This document shows, one piece after another, positions 43,661 to 55,531 of a stretch of DNA of 64,000 nt; position 1 is the stretch's first letter; every line of letters begins with the position of its first letter. The DNA is from G963668605 sp963668605 (lineage in GTDB: Bacteria > Acidobacteriota > Terriglobia > Bryobacterales > Bryobacteraceae): positions 3,782,001-3,846,000 of the forward strand of contig OY764903.1 of assembly GCA_963668605.1 (NCBI GenBank), in the 5' to 3' direction. Below the pieces are notes generated by a model. That model made no database searches and was not told the DNA's origin. It saw nothing but the letters and a program-made list of their open reading frames with translations. A program made the position numbers and the translations under genes.

Positions 43661-46600
43661 ATGCAACACTGTGCGTTCTCACAAGGTTTTGCTGCCCGGC
43701 TTGCGTTGGCTGTGATTTGTACTGCCGCGCCGATGTTTTCCCAAGAGTCGCGCGCCTCTGTCACTGGCCGCGTCGTCGATTCGACGGACGCGTTGGTGGC
43801 CGGCGCGAAGATTCAGGCCAAGAACCTGGAAACCGGAGTTACGGCCTCAGCCGTAACCAACGAAAGCGGATCGTTCCTGATCCGGTTTCTGCTCCCGGGA
43901 ACGTACAACGTGACCGCAGAGATGTCTGGTTTCAAGACGTACTCGCGGGAAGATTTGCGGCTGCGCGTCAACGACATGGTCGATCTGAGAATTCGATTGG
44001 AGCTCGGCGCCATGACCGAGACGGTGAACGTGAAGGCCGGCGCAATCGCTCTCGAAACCGCGGACAGTTCGATGGGACAGGTGATTGATGAGCGCCGTTT
44101 ACTCGATCTTCCGCAACGCGGCGGAAACCCGCTGGAGCTGGAACGGCTCAGCCCCGGCGTGGTCAACCTGACCACGATGCGCGTGATGAAGCCATCCTCG
44201 CCGGACGGGACGTCGAGCATCTCCTCCAACGGCACCGGCAATCAGGTGACGCAGTACAACATCGACGGCGTCAGCGACACGACGAACGACAGGGGGCGCG
44301 GATACGCCCGTGTGGCATTCATTCCTCCGTCGAACGGCATCGTCGATTTTAAGATGCAGGCCAACCCTTACGACGCGAGCGCGGGGCACGTATTCGGTCC
44401 CGTTATTAACGTCAGTTCGCGAGGAGGCACGAACGAGCTACACGGCGGCGCCTACTATTGGGCCCGCAACAGCGCGTTTGATGCGATGAACTTCTTCGAC
44501 AACAAGGCGGGCTTGAGCAAAGTGGTCTATCAGGATCATCGCTTTGGGTTGTCGGCGGGCGGACCGCTAGTGATTCCAAGAGTCTACAACGGCCGCAGCA
44601 AAACGTTCTGGTTCTACACGTGGGAGGAGAATCGCTTCGGGCAGCCTTCGACGTCCAACCAGACGAGCACCGTGCCGACAGCCGCCGAACGCACCGGCGA
44701 CTTCTCCGCCCTGTTGGCTCTGGGCAGTTCGTATCAAGTGTACAATCCGTTCACAACAAGAGCAGTTGGCAACGGGCGCTACCAGCGCGATCCGATTCCC
44801 GGCAACATCATTCCGAAAAGTCTGCTGACTCCGCTAGGACTTAATCTGGCGGCGATCTATCCGCTGCCGACACAAAAAGGGACCGTGGACGGCCGGAACA
44901 ACTTCTACTATCCCGACTTGCGGATTCAGCGTTACGACTCGCATATGGGCCGCGTCGACCACTCCTTCAGCCAGAACAACCGGATGTTCGTGAGATTGAA
45001 TCGCTTCGCCTATACGATTCCGAAAGACCTGATGGGAATTCCTGCCACTAAGGAACTTTTCACGCAGATCAACCGCGGCCTGGCGCTCGACGACGTCGCC
45101 GTGCTGAGCCCCAGCCTGGTGTTGAATTTCCGCTACGGCGTGACCAACGCGGACTATCCGGAGGCGCGCGTGACACAGGGGACCGACCTGGGTGCGCTCG
45201 GATTCGCGCCCGGGCTGACGAGTTTGCTCGACCCAAAGACGGCGACGATTCCGCGCATGGCCGTCGGCGCATTTTCAACGCTTTCCAACTGGTCGGATGG
45301 CGATGGCTCCAACACCGCCATTACGCATAGCTGGGTGGCGGATGCGACGAAGTTGAAAGGCTCTCACACGTTGCGTTTCGGCGTGGATGCGAGGCTTTTC
45401 CGAACGTTCGGAAACCGCATCCCGACGTCGATTTCGCCGGACTTCAGCTTTAGTTCCGCTTACACGAGAGGACCGCTGGACAACGCCACTGCCGCTCAGG
45501 TAGGGCAGGAATTGGCAGCGATGCTGATGGGCATTCCCGCGGGCAGTATGTCGAGGACCGCCAGCCATGCGGCGCAGAACACGTACATGGGGCTCTACAT
45601 CCACGACGACTTCAAAGTAACTTCCAAGCTGACTCTCAACCTGGGATTGCGCTATGAACTGGAGCGGCCGGTGACCGAGCGCTACGACCGTCTGGTGGCG
45701 GCGTTCGATTCGACAACATCGAACCCGATCGAAGCTCAGGCGAAGCTGAATTATGCGAAAAGCCCGATTCCGGAACTGCCTGTGGCGTCATTCTCCGCGC
45801 GCGGCGGGTTGACGTATGTCAACCAGAATGGTGCTTCGCGGAGTCCCTACAACAGCAACCACGGCCAGTGGCTGCCGCGCTTGGGATTGGCGTATCAAAT
45901 CCGTCCGAAGACGGTTCTGCGTGCGGGTTACGGCGTTTACTTCGGCACGTTGGGTGTCGATCGTTTCATTCCGACGCAGACCGGCTTCGCGCAGTCGACT
46001 CCGATCCAGGCGTCGGCCGACAGCGGCGTCACTTACATTGCGACGCTGGCCAATCCGTTTCCGAACGGCCTGCTTGCTCCGTTGGGCGCGGCGGGAGGTT
46101 TGAAGACAAATCTGGGACAGGCGATCACGGCATTCGATCCGAACATCAAGGCGCCGTACTCGCAGCGCTGGTCGGTGGGATTCCAGCACTTCTTGCCGGG
46201 CGACTTCCTGGTGGACGCCAGCTATGTCGGCAATCGCAGCACCAATCTTGCTGTCACGCGGCAGATCAACAGCACTCCGGCGCAGTACCTGAGCACGCTG
46301 CCGACTCGCGATCAACCCACGATCAATTTTCTGACCGCGCAGTTTCCGAATCCGTTTAACGGGCTTGCCTCGGTCTACGGCACACAGATGTCACGCGCCG
46401 ATTTGCTGCGGCCTTTCCCGGAGTTCGGGGACGTTTCGATGGCACAATCGGCAGGGTACGCGTGGTACCACTCCATGCAGTTGCGCACAGAGAGGCGCAT
46501 GTCGAAGGGCTTTACTCTGCAAGCCGGCTACACCTATTCGAAATTCATGCAGGCTACAGAGTTCCTGAACCCGACCGACCCGATGCCGTATCGTTCGGTT

Positions 46601-47146
46601 TCCGATCTTGACCGGCCGCACGTGCTGACATTCAGCGGCGTGTGGGAGTTGCCCGTTGGCCGCGGCCGGCAGTTCGGATCGAACATGGGCGGAGCGGCGA
46701 ACACAATCCTGGGCGGTTGGCAGTTTAACGGCACGGCGATCCGGCAGGCTGGTGCACCGCTCGGGTTCGGCAACGCTATCTTCGTTGGCGACGTCAAGAG
46801 CATTGCGCTTTCGAAAGACCAGCGCGGGCCAGACCGCTGGTTCAACACGACTGCGGGTTTCAACACGGTCTCGAACCAGCAGTTGGCGAACTCGATCCGC
46901 ACTTTCCCGCTGCGCTTCAGCGGAGTGCGCGCGGACGGGCAATCGACCTGGAATTTTTCGCTGCTGAAGACATTTAAGCTTTATGAGCGGCTCAACGCGC
47001 AGTTCCGGGCAGAGGTTTATAACGCGGGGAATCATCCGAGTTTTGATGTTCCCAATACGACCCCAACGAACTCGTCGTTCGGCGCCGTGACCGCGGTGGT
47101 ATCGGAACCGCGTAACTGGCAGTTTGCCTTGAAGCTGACTTTTTAG
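43661..47146 (+). CDS. TonB-dependent receptor, Oar-like, with carboxypeptidase-regulatory domain (3)
   Basis: 1161 residues from ATG 43661, chosen for GGAGGG at about 6 nt; an upstream in-frame GTG at 43646 lacks an SD. Signal peptide, then SVTGRVVDSTDALVAGAKIQ (regulatory domain about 25-110), plug (LLDLPQRGGNPLELERLSPG; YNIDGVSDTTNDR; GHVFGPVINVSSRGGTNELH) and barrel ending FALKLTF. Same family as the receptors at 10465 and 18425 but clearly diverged. Follows the glucarate dehydratase gene by 90 nt with its own promoter. Convergent with leuS, 4 nt apart. Confidence 0.9.
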   Translation: MQHCAFSQGFAARLALAVICTAAPMFSQESRASVTGRVVDSTDALVAGAKIQAKNLETGVTASAVTNESGSFLIRFLLPGTYNVTAEMSGFKTYSREDLRLRVNDMVDLRIRLELGAMTETVNVKAGAIALETADSSMGQVIDERRLLDLPQRGGNPLELERLSPGVVNLTTMRVMKPSSPDGTSSISSNGTGNQVTQYNIDGVSDTTNDRGRGYARVAFIPPSNGIVDFKMQANPYDASAGHVFGPVINVSSRGGTNELHGGAYYWARNSAFDAMNFFDNKAGLSKVVYQDHRFGLSAGGPLVIPRVYNGRSKTFWFYTWEENRFGQPSTSNQTSTVPTAAERTGDFSALLALGSSYQVYNPFTTRAVGNGRYQRDPIPGNIIPKSLLTPLGLNLAAIYPLPTQKGTVDGRNNFYYPDLRIQRYDSHMGRVDHSFSQNNRMFVRLNRFAYTIPKDLMGIPATKELFTQINRGLALDDVAVLSPSLVLNFRYGVTNADYPEARVTQGTDLGALGFAPGLTSLLDPKTATIPRMAVGAFSTLSNWSDGDGSNTAITHSWVADATKLKGSHTLRFGVDARLFRTFGNRIPTSISPDFSFSSAYTRGPLDNATAAQVGQELAAMLMGIPAGSMSRTASHAAQNTYMGLYIHDDFKVTSKLTLNLGLRYELERPVTERYDRLVAAFDSTTSNPIEAQAKLNYAKSPIPELPVASFSARGGLTYVNQNGASRSPYNSNHGQWLPRLGLAYQIRPKTVLRAGYGVYFGTLGVDRFIPTQTGFAQSTPIQASADSGVTYIATLANPFPNGLLAPLGAAGGLKTNLGQAITAFDPNIKAPYSQRWSVGFQHFLPGDFLVDASYVGNRSTNLAVTRQINSTPAQYLSTLPTRDQPTINFLTAQFPNPFNGLASVYGTQMSRADLLRPFPEFGDVSMAQSAGYAWYHSMQLRTERRMSKGFTLQAGYTYSKFMQATEFLNPTDPMPYRSVSDLDRPHVLTFSGVWELPVGRGRQFGSNMGGAANTILGGWQFNGTAIRQAGAPLGFGNAIFVGDVKSIALSKDQRGPDRWFNTTAGFNTVSNQQLANSIRTFPLRFSGVRADGQSTWNFSLLKTFKLYERLNAQFRAEVYNAGNHPSFDVPNTTPTNSSFGAVTAVVSEPRNWQFALKLTF

Positions 47147-47150
47147 AAGG

Positions 47151-49595
<2,445 letters not shown>

Positions 49596-49671
49596 GGGGG
49601 TGAAATACCAAGATAGCAAGTTGGACCGGGCGGGGGCTCGGTTCGCGGGCCTGGGAGGCCCTCCGTCCGGG

Positions 49672-50259
49672 TCAGATCGCGATGCCGACGGACCAAAGCG
49701 AATAGCTGACCGCCTGCCGGAAGTAGTCCCACCATTCGCGCCGGTCACCCTTGTTGCGTGTAGGCCGCGGCGAGCCGTAGACCTTCAGTCCGCGGAACTC
49801 CAGCATCTTTTTCACGCGGAAAATGTGATAGCCGTCGCTGACCACGATGCACGATTCCATGTTCATGCGCCGCATGATCTCGGCGGCAGCCGCGGTGGAG
49901 TGCACGGTCGACTCGCCCTCGAGCTCCACGATGATGGCTTCGGAAGGGACGCCGTTCTGGATGAGGTAGTCGCGTCCCACAGTGCCTTCGGTGAAGATCG
50001 GGTCGCCGCCCGCCCCGCCTGTGGTGAGGATCGCCGGCGCCAAGCCGCGCCGGTACAGATCGAGGGCGTGATCGAGGCGCGCCTTGAGCACCGGCGAAGG
50101 CTTGCCGCGGTACTCGGCCGCGCCCAGCACGATGATCACGTCGGCCTCGCGCGTTTCGTCGAGATTCGACTGTTCATGGATCAGTTTGGCGACGTGTCCA
50201 ACGCGGACCAGCGCCGCGCACGCCACGACCATCACAATCATCGCGAACCGTTTTTTCAT
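49672..50259 (-). CDS. YdcF family (DUF218) membrane-anchored protein
   Basis: 195 residues from ATG 50259: hydrophobic N-terminus (FAMIVMVVACAALVRVGHVA) then ADVIIVLGAAEYRGKPSPVL, YRRGLAPAILTTGGAGGDPI, ESTVHSTAAAAEIMRR and CIVVSDGYHIFRVKKMLEFR, the DUF218 signature. Such proteins (YdcF, SanA, ElyC) act at the cell envelope, possibly on undecaprenyl carriers. The frame is open upstream into the rRNA methyltransferase region, but the TATAAT at 50269-50274 and the hydrophobic start favour 50259. Confidence 0.88.
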   Translation of the reverse strand: MKKRFAMIVMVVACAALVRVGHVAKLIHEQSNLDETREADVIIVLGAAEYRGKPSPVLKARLDHALDLYRRGLAPAILTTGGAGGDPIFTEGTVGRDYLIQNGVPSEAIIVELEGESTVHSTAAAAEIMRRMNMESCIVVSDGYHIFRVKKMLEFRGLKVYGSPRPTRNKGDRREWWDYFRQAVSYSLWSVGIAI

Positions 50260-50268
50260 CTGCGGTAG

Positions 50269-50274
50269 ATTATA
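50269..50274 (-). promoter_or_regulatory. -10 box upstream of the ydcF-like gene
   Basis: A consensus TATAAT on the minus strand, 9 nt before ATG 50259, so the transcript would be nearly leaderless. No good -35 was found. On the plus strand the same bases overlap TATAGT upstream of the methyltransferase gene, so the site may be shared by divergent transcripts. Confidence 0.35.
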
Positions 50275-50293
50275 GTGTGTCACAGGGAGGACT

Positions 50294-51085
50294 ATGCCGA
50301 TACCCGCGCTGAGCAGCGCCAGGAACCCGCTTCTGAAAGACGTCCGGCGGGCCGTGATGCGTGGGACGCTGACCGAGGATGGCTGCGCGGTGGCCGAGAC
50401 ATTCCATTTACTCGAAGAGGCTTTGCGCAGCGATTGTGAAGTGAAAGCAGTGCTGGCGGCGGAATCCGTACAGTCGGCCGTCGAGAGCCATGTGCGCGGA
50501 CTGAAACGAGTGCGTGTAATTGTCGTCGAGGACACGCTCTTCAACCAGATTTCGAGTACTGAGTCGAGCCAGGGGGTAATTGCACTGGTGCACCCGCCGG
50601 TCTGGAGCCTCGACCAGTTGTTCCGCGGCCAGTCGCTGGTCGTCGTGCTCGATGGCGTGCAGGACCCGGGCAACGCCGGCGCTATTGTGCGCTCCGCCGA
50701 AGCTTTCGGCGCTTCGGGCGTTTTGTTCCTGAAGGGCACGGTGAGTCCCTACAATCCCAAGACGCTACGGGCCTCGGCCGGCTCGTTGTTCCGCGTGCCG
50801 GTCGTGCAGGGTCTCGACGAGAATCTGGCACGAGCGGCGTTGGAGCAGCGCAGGCTCGATGTTTATGCAGCCGCGCCGCGCGGCGCGAAAATTCTGCAGG
50901 ACGTTGACCTGAAGCGCCGCTGCGCTTTCGTGATCGGCAGCGAAGGGCGCGGGGTCAGCGAGAAACTGCGCTCGGCGGCCCTGGAGTTGCGCATCCCTAC
51001 CGCGGGTGTCGAATCGCTAAACGCTTCAATCGCCGCCTCCGTGCTGCTCTACGAGGCCCGGCGGCAGCGAGCGGTGACCGAATGA
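50294..51085 (+). CDS. TrmH/SpoU family RNA 2'-O-methyltransferase
   Basis: 263 residues, SD GGGAGG about 5 nt upstream. N-terminal substrate-binding domain (SSARNPLLKDVRRAVMRGTL) and SPOUT knot: motif 1 DPGNAGAIVRSAEAFGASG (about 127-145), VSPYNPKTLRASAGSLFRVP, motif 2 FVIGSEGRGVSEKLR and motif 3 IPTAGVESLNASIAASVLLY. Resembles RlmB/TsnR-type enzymes that methylate rRNA ribose; target position is not predictable. Overlaps rarA by 4 nt (ATGA). Confidence 0.92.
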   Translation: MPIPALSSARNPLLKDVRRAVMRGTLTEDGCAVAETFHLLEEALRSDCEVKAVLAAESVQSAVESHVRGLKRVRVIVVEDTLFNQISSTESSQGVIALVHPPVWSLDQLFRGQSLVVVLDGVQDPGNAGAIVRSAEAFGASGVLFLKGTVSPYNPKTLRASAGSLFRVPVVQGLDENLARAALEQRRLDVYAAAPRGAKILQDVDLKRRCAFVIGSEGRGVSEKLRSAALELRIPTAGVESLNASIAASVLLYEARRQRAVTE

Positions 51086-52413
51086 GCCTCTTCGATGCAG
51101 CGCCGCTGGGACACGCGGCCGACAAGAGCCGGCCGCTGGCCGAACGCATGCGCCCGGAATCGCTCGAAGGCTATGTGGGACAGGAACACATTCTTGCGCC
51201 CGGCAAGCCGTTACGAGTTCAGATCGAGCGCGATCAACTCGGCTCGCTGATCTTGTGGGGTCCGCCCGGAGTCGGGAAGACGACCCTTGCCAGCCTCATA
51301 GCGCGGCTCACGCGCTGCGATTTTATCCCTTTCAGCGCGGTACTGAGCGGTATCAAGGAGATCCGGCAAGTGATGACGGAGGCCGAGCGGGCGCGCCGGG
51401 TGGGCCGCCGGACGGTCGTCTTCGTCGACGAAATCCACCGCTTCAACAAGGCGCAGCAAGACGCATTTCTGCCCTATGTCGAGCGCGGAGACATAATCCT
51501 GATCGGGGCCACGACGGAAAATCCTTCATTCGAGGTAATCTCGGCGCTGCTTTCACGGGCCAAGGTCTATGTATTGCGATCGCTCAGCGTCCCGGAGATT
51601 GTGGCGCTGTTGCAGCGCGCCCTGGCCGATCGGGAACGCGGTTTGGGCGAGCGCGAGTTGAAAGTCTCCGACGAGTTGCTGGAGCAGATTGCGATTTACG
51701 CGAACGGCGACGCGCGCTCGGCTTATAACCTGCTGGAGTTGGCCGCCGCCGGTACAGATACGGGCGGAGAGGTGCGGCAGCAGGCCGTCGAGGATGCACT
51801 GCAGCGCAAGATGCTGCTCTATGACAAGTCCGGCGAGGAGCACTTCAACCTGGTCTCGGCGCTGCATAAGTCGGTGCGCTCCTCCGATCCCGACGCGGCG
51901 CTCTATTGGCTGGCGCGCATGCTGGAGGCGGGCGAAGACCGCATGTACCTGGCGCGGCGTCTGGTACGCATGGCCATCGAGGACATCGGCCTAGCCGATC
52001 CACGCGCCATGGAGCAGGCGATTGCGGCCATGCAGACGGTCCATTTTCTAGGCGTTCCGGAAGGCGATCAGGCCTTGGCGCAGGTTGCCATCTATCTGTC
52101 GATCGCTCCGAAATCGGATGCCGCCTACCAGGCGCTAAACCGGGTGCGCGCCGACGTCCAGAACTCCATGGCCGAACCGGTTCCGCTGCATCTGCGGAAC
52201 GCACCGACGCGCGCCATGAAGGAGTGGGGCTACGGTGCCGGATACCGGCACGCTCACGAATTCGAGGGCGCGGTGACGGAGATGGAGTGCCTGCCGCCTG
52301 GGATGGCCGGAAAGCGCTGGTACGAGCCCACGAACCGGGGCATGGAGAAACGCATCCAGGAACGGCTCGAAGAGCTGCGACGGCTGCGCCAAGGGGGATC
52401 GGATGACGCCTGA
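51082..52413 (+). CDS. rarA: Replication-associated recombination ATPase RarA (MgsA)
   Basis: 443 residues. Begins with RPLAERMRPESLEGYVGQEH, Walker A GPPGVGKTT at 60-68, Walker B VVFVDEIHRFN (about 115-125), sensor 1 IGATTENPSFEV, then ARSAYNLLELAAAG and the tetramerisation/C-terminal domain (EGDQALAQVAIYLSIAPKSD; PPGMAGKRWYEPTNRGMEK). Acts at stalled replication forks like WRNIP1. Coupled to the methyltransferase gene. Confidence 0.96.
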   Translation: MSLFDAAPLGHAADKSRPLAERMRPESLEGYVGQEHILAPGKPLRVQIERDQLGSLILWGPPGVGKTTLASLIARLTRCDFIPFSAVLSGIKEIRQVMTEAERARRVGRRTVVFVDEIHRFNKAQQDAFLPYVERGDIILIGATTENPSFEVISALLSRAKVYVLRSLSVPEIVALLQRALADRERGLGERELKVSDELLEQIAIYANGDARSAYNLLELAAAGTDTGGEVRQQAVEDALQRKMLLYDKSGEEHFNLVSALHKSVRSSDPDAALYWLARMLEAGEDRMYLARRLVRMAIEDIGLADPRAMEQAIAAMQTVHFLGVPEGDQALAQVAIYLSIAPKSDAAYQALNRVRADVQNSMAEPVPLHLRNAPTRAMKEWGYGAGYRHAHEFEGAVTEMECLPPGMAGKRWYEPTNRGMEKRIQERLEELRRLRQGGSDDA

Positions 52414-52529
52414 GTCCTATCGGCTACCAGTACCAAACAGCGCTATCCCGGCGGTACTGATGTACCCTCAAAAAACCCATCTGATTGGCTATTGCCGGCA
52501 ACGGGCGGACACGGCAATCTAAATATACG

Positions 52530-52895
52530 ATGACCATGACACTTCACAAGGAGCCGCGTAACCAGCCCCGGTCCAGTTCGGAACGCAGATCGTCGGATCG
52601 CTTTCCGATCGAACGCGAGGTTCGCTACCGTGTGATGAACAAGCGCGGCGCGGAAGAGGCGGGCGGCGGCAAGACCATGAACATGAGCAGCACGGGCGTG
52701 TTGTTCACCACCGACTCATTTCTTCTGCCTGGGAAGAAGTTGGAATTGTCGATTAGCTGGCCGGCCCAACTCGACAACAAGTGTCCGCTCAAGTTCGTCG
52801 CGCGCGGCCGCGTGGTGCGCAGTGAGACCGGCATGGCCGCCATCGAGATTCAGCAATACGAGTTTCGCACGCAAGGCTCAAAGGGCCTTTCCTAG
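52530..52895 (+). CDS. PilZ-domain protein
   Basis: 121 residues from ATG 52530; no convincing SD, and ATG 52536 is an equal candidate. PilZ motifs are RRSSDRFPI (RxxxR, cyclic-di-GMP binding) and NMSSTGVLF (NxSxxG), about 30 residues apart as expected. A single small domain, so probably an adaptor that senses cyclic di-GMP; relevance to the flagella of this strain is plausible but unproven. A strong terminator follows at 52956. Confidence 0.88.
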   Translation: MTMTLHKEPRNQPRSSSERRSSDRFPIEREVRYRVMNKRGAEEAGGGKTMNMSSTGVLFTTDSFLLPGKKLELSISWPAQLDNKCPLKFVARGRVVRSETGMAAIEIQQYEFRTQGSKGLS

Positions 52896-52955
52896 CGCGA
52901 AGCTGATTTCGGTTCGTTCCTCTCCTCCATCCCTAACCTGTGCAGTACCAACTCC

Positions 52956-52986
52956 GAGGAGGCATCCGTGCCTCCTCTTTTCTTTG
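52956..52986 (+). terminator. Rho-independent terminator after the PilZ gene
   Basis: GAGGAGGCA, loop TCCG, TGCCTCCTC gives a perfect 9-bp stem, followed by TTTTCTTTG. Textbook layout, 61 nt after the PilZ stop. Confidence 0.85.
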
Positions 52987-53115
52987 TGCAGTGCGAGGCA
53001 TGGCCGCTCCCGCGCCGCGGCTGAGCGCGGGTGGCACTCGGAGGGGACCCCATGGTCCGCAGCCAACCCCTGGTTGGTTTGAGCGAACTCTGTCGCCGGT
53101 CGTCGGGCATCGACG

Positions 53116-53152
53116 GGGTGACCGGGGGTCACCCGCGGACGCGGGCGTCCGC
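53116..53152. repeat. Tandem pair of perfect hairpins
   Basis: GGGTGACC-GGG-GGTCACCC (53116-53134) is directly followed by GCGGACGC-GG-GCGTCCGC (53135-53152), then CTTCCGG. The remaining 52987-53237 has no recognisable gene. The CCCGCGG junction is shared with the cluster at 55597-55634 although the stems differ. Confidence 0.6.
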
Positions 53153-53237
53153 CTTCCGGTTCGCTGATCTTTATGCTGCACACCCGTTGAGCGTTTCCTG
53201 TTGGCGCATGGAAGAAACAGAAGGCTAAGATTAAGGT

Positions 53238-54446
53238 ATGCGGCTTCTGGCCCTGCTCTTGTTCCTGCAATCGACCGACTACACCGCCGAGGGCCTGAAG
53301 GCGCTGGAGGAGCAAAAGTATGAGCAAGCACAGCAACTCTTCACGAAGGCAACTGCGGCCGATGCCAAGGACTATAGCGCTTGGTTTCACCTCGCACTGG
53401 CCGAAAGTATGCTCCACAAAGATGCGGAAGCAAGCGCCGGGTACAAGAAAGTCCTCGAACTGAAACCGGGCTTGTATCAGGCGGAACTGAATCTGGGCAT
53501 CGTGCTGCTGCGCCAGAAGCAGGCTGCGGAAGCCGCTCGCTTCCTGCAATCGGCTGCGGAGAAGAAACCAAAGGAGTTCCGCCCCGTATTCTATTCGGCC
53601 GAGGCACTGTATGCATCCGGGCAGTTCGCGGAGGCTGCGGGCAGCTATGAGCAGGCCATCGCCATCGACCCCAAGTCGGCGGGCGCGGAGGCCGGCCTCG
53701 GCCGTTCCCTTGCAAAGCAAAAGCGTTTGGACGACGCGCAGGTTCATCTGCGCAAAGCCGTGGAACTCGATGCCGCATTTCGCGACGTGCTGCTCGAACT
53801 CGGCTCGCTTTTTGAGGAGAACAAGCGCCGCGAAGAGGCCATCGGAATCTACCGGCAGTTTCCGGAAAATGCGGCCGCGCGCGAACGATTGGGCGAATTG
53901 CTGCTCGAAAGCGGAAAGACAGCCGAGGCGATCCCGGAACTAGAAAGCGCGCTGAAGTCTGCACCTACCAGCGCGAATCGTGTGGCGCTGGCCGCGGCCT
54001 ATGTGCGCAGCAAGCAGATGGATAAGGCGGCTGCGCTGCTGCGGGAAGCCGTGGCGGCGGAGCCCGGCAATGTCGAGTTGCGCATGATGTACGGGCGCAC
54101 ATTGCGCGACCAACGCGAATTTCCGGCAGCGGCGCAGGAGTTCGCGCGCGCCGCTCAGGCCAAACCGGATTCCAAAGACGCCTGGAGCGAGTTGGCCGGG
54201 GTGCTCATCCTGAATGAGAATTACCCGCAGGCGCTGATAGCGCTCGACAAAGTGAAAGAGTTGGGCGGGAGCACTTCGGCATACTTCTACTTCCGCGCGC
54301 TCGTTCTCGATCACCAGAAGGATTACAAACCGGCTCTGGAGAGCTATCAGCGGTTCCTGGAGATGAGCAAGGGAGAACATCCCGACGAAGAATTCAAAGC
54401 CCGGCAGCGCGCGCGGATCATCCAAAAGGAGTTAAGCAAACGCTAA
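53238..54446 (+). CDS. Tetratricopeptide repeat protein
   Basis: 402 residues; a short hydrophobic N-terminus (LLALLLFLQS) may be a signal peptide. About ten TPR units follow, for example GLKALEEQKYEQAQQLFTKA, AWFHLALAESMLHKDAEASA, ELNLGIVLLRQKQAAEAARF, ALYASGQFAEAAGSYEQAIA and AYFYFRALVLDHQKDYKPAL. A scaffold for protein assembly; partner unknown. Stop overlaps the next start (TAATG), so it is coupled to the two small exported proteins downstream. Confidence 0.9.
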   Translation: MRLLALLLFLQSTDYTAEGLKALEEQKYEQAQQLFTKATAADAKDYSAWFHLALAESMLHKDAEASAGYKKVLELKPGLYQAELNLGIVLLRQKQAAEAARFLQSAAEKKPKEFRPVFYSAEALYASGQFAEAAGSYEQAIAIDPKSAGAEAGLGRSLAKQKRLDDAQVHLRKAVELDAAFRDVLLELGSLFEENKRREEAIGIYRQFPENAAARERLGELLLESGKTAEAIPELESALKSAPTSANRVALAAAYVRSKQMDKAAALLREAVAAEPGNVELRMMYGRTLRDQREFPAAAQEFARAAQAKPDSKDAWSELAGVLILNENYPQALIALDKVKELGGSTSAYFYFRALVLDHQKDYKPALESYQRFLEMSKGEHPDEEFKARQRARIIQKELSKR

Positions 54447-54877
54447 TGCGCCTATTCCCTGCCCTTCTCATGCTGACGCTGTTCGCGAACGCGGCCTGCG
54501 CGGAGTTGACGGCGGTCCGCGCCGAACAGAATCTGGAGAAGCGCGCAGGAAAGGCTGTCGACCATGCCGGCGCCTTGATGGAGCGTCTGACGAAGACCTC
54601 TGAGAGCGCCGACTGGAAGGCGACGCTGGACGCGGTGGAGGAGATCGCCGAGAGCGTCGAACTGGCCGATGAATCGCTGCGGGCTTCCGGCAAGAACGCC
54701 CGCAAGAGTCCGAAGTACTTCAAGAAGGCGGAACTACGCTGCAGGGACATCCTGCGCCGTATGGATTCGTTTATTCAAAGCGCCAGCGTGGATGATCGCG
54801 CGCCGTTGGAAAAGGCGCGCACACGCATTCAACAAGTGCATGATCACTTGCTTCAACAGATTATGGGGGCAAAGTAA
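54446..54877 (+). CDS. Small secreted helical protein (a)
   Basis: 143 residues. Signal peptide of about 19 residues (FPALLMLTLFANAACA). Mature protein is all alpha: ELTAVRAEQNLEKRAGKAVD, TLDAVEEIAESVELADESLR, IQQVHDHLLQQIMG. I recognise no family. Its EEIAESVELADESLR segment resembles ETTEDSMELSEQDLR in the next gene, so the two may be distant duplicates. Second of three coupled genes. Confidence 0.8.
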   Translation: MRLFPALLMLTLFANAACAELTAVRAEQNLEKRAGKAVDHAGALMERLTKTSESADWKATLDAVEEIAESVELADESLRASGKNARKSPKYFKKAELRCRDILRRMDSFIQSASVDDRAPLEKARTRIQQVHDHLLQQIMGAK

Positions 54878-54879
54878 GT

Positions 54880-55524
54880 ATGCCGCGCTTTTTGATGTAC
54901 CTGGCAACTACTACCGTGATTTTCGCGCTCACATTACCCGGCCAAGCGACCAAGGACTTTCTCACGGCCGACGAAGCGGACCAGGTTCGCGAAGCGCAGG
55001 AGCCGAACGAGCGCTTGAAGTTATACATCCACTTCGCCATGCAGCGCCTCGACTTGCTCAAGCAGCTACTGGCGCGGGAGAAGCCGGGCCGCACGGCCTT
55101 GATCCACGACACGCTGGAGGATTACACAAAGATCATCGAGGCGATCGATACGGTCTCCGACGATGCGCTGAAGCGTAAGTTGACGATCGCAGAAGGCACC
55201 GCCGCCGTAGCGAAAGCGGAGCAGGAAATGCTCGTGGTGCTGAAGAGCGTGGCGGACAATAAGCCGAAAGACGCCGCACGATTCGACTTTGCGCTGAAGC
55301 AAGCGATCGAGACGACCGAGGACAGCATGGAGTTGTCCGAACAGGATCTGCGAACGCGTTCCGTTGCCGTGCAGGAAAAGAGCGCGAAGGAGAAGCAGGA
55401 ACGCGAGGCGGTGATGAACCCGAAGGACTTGGAAGCGAAGAAGGCGGAAGAGAAGAAAGTGCAGCCGGCGAAAAAAGCGCCGACGCTGCGGCGCAAGGGC
55501 GAGACGACGGATCCACGGAAATAG
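54880..55524 (+). CDS. Secreted helical protein with Lys/Glu-rich tail (b)
   Basis: 214 residues, 2 nt after the previous stop. Signal peptide (LMYLATTTVIFALTLPGQA), then helices LTADEADQVREAQEPNERLK, FAMQRLDLLKQLLAREKPGR and ETTEDSMELSEQDLRTRSVA, and a C-terminal 45-residue Lys/Glu/Ala/Pro low-complexity tail. No known domain recognised. With the TPR gene and its smaller neighbour it forms a likely envelope-located assembly of unknown role. Confidence 0.8.
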   Translation: MPRFLMYLATTTVIFALTLPGQATKDFLTADEADQVREAQEPNERLKLYIHFAMQRLDLLKQLLAREKPGRTALIHDTLEDYTKIIEAIDTVSDDALKRKLTIAEGTAAVAKAEQEMLVVLKSVADNKPKDAARFDFALKQAIETTEDSMELSEQDLRTRSVAVQEKSAKEKQEREAVMNPKDLEAKKAEEKKVQPAKKAPTLRRKGETTDPRK

Positions 55525-55531
55525 AACGCTA

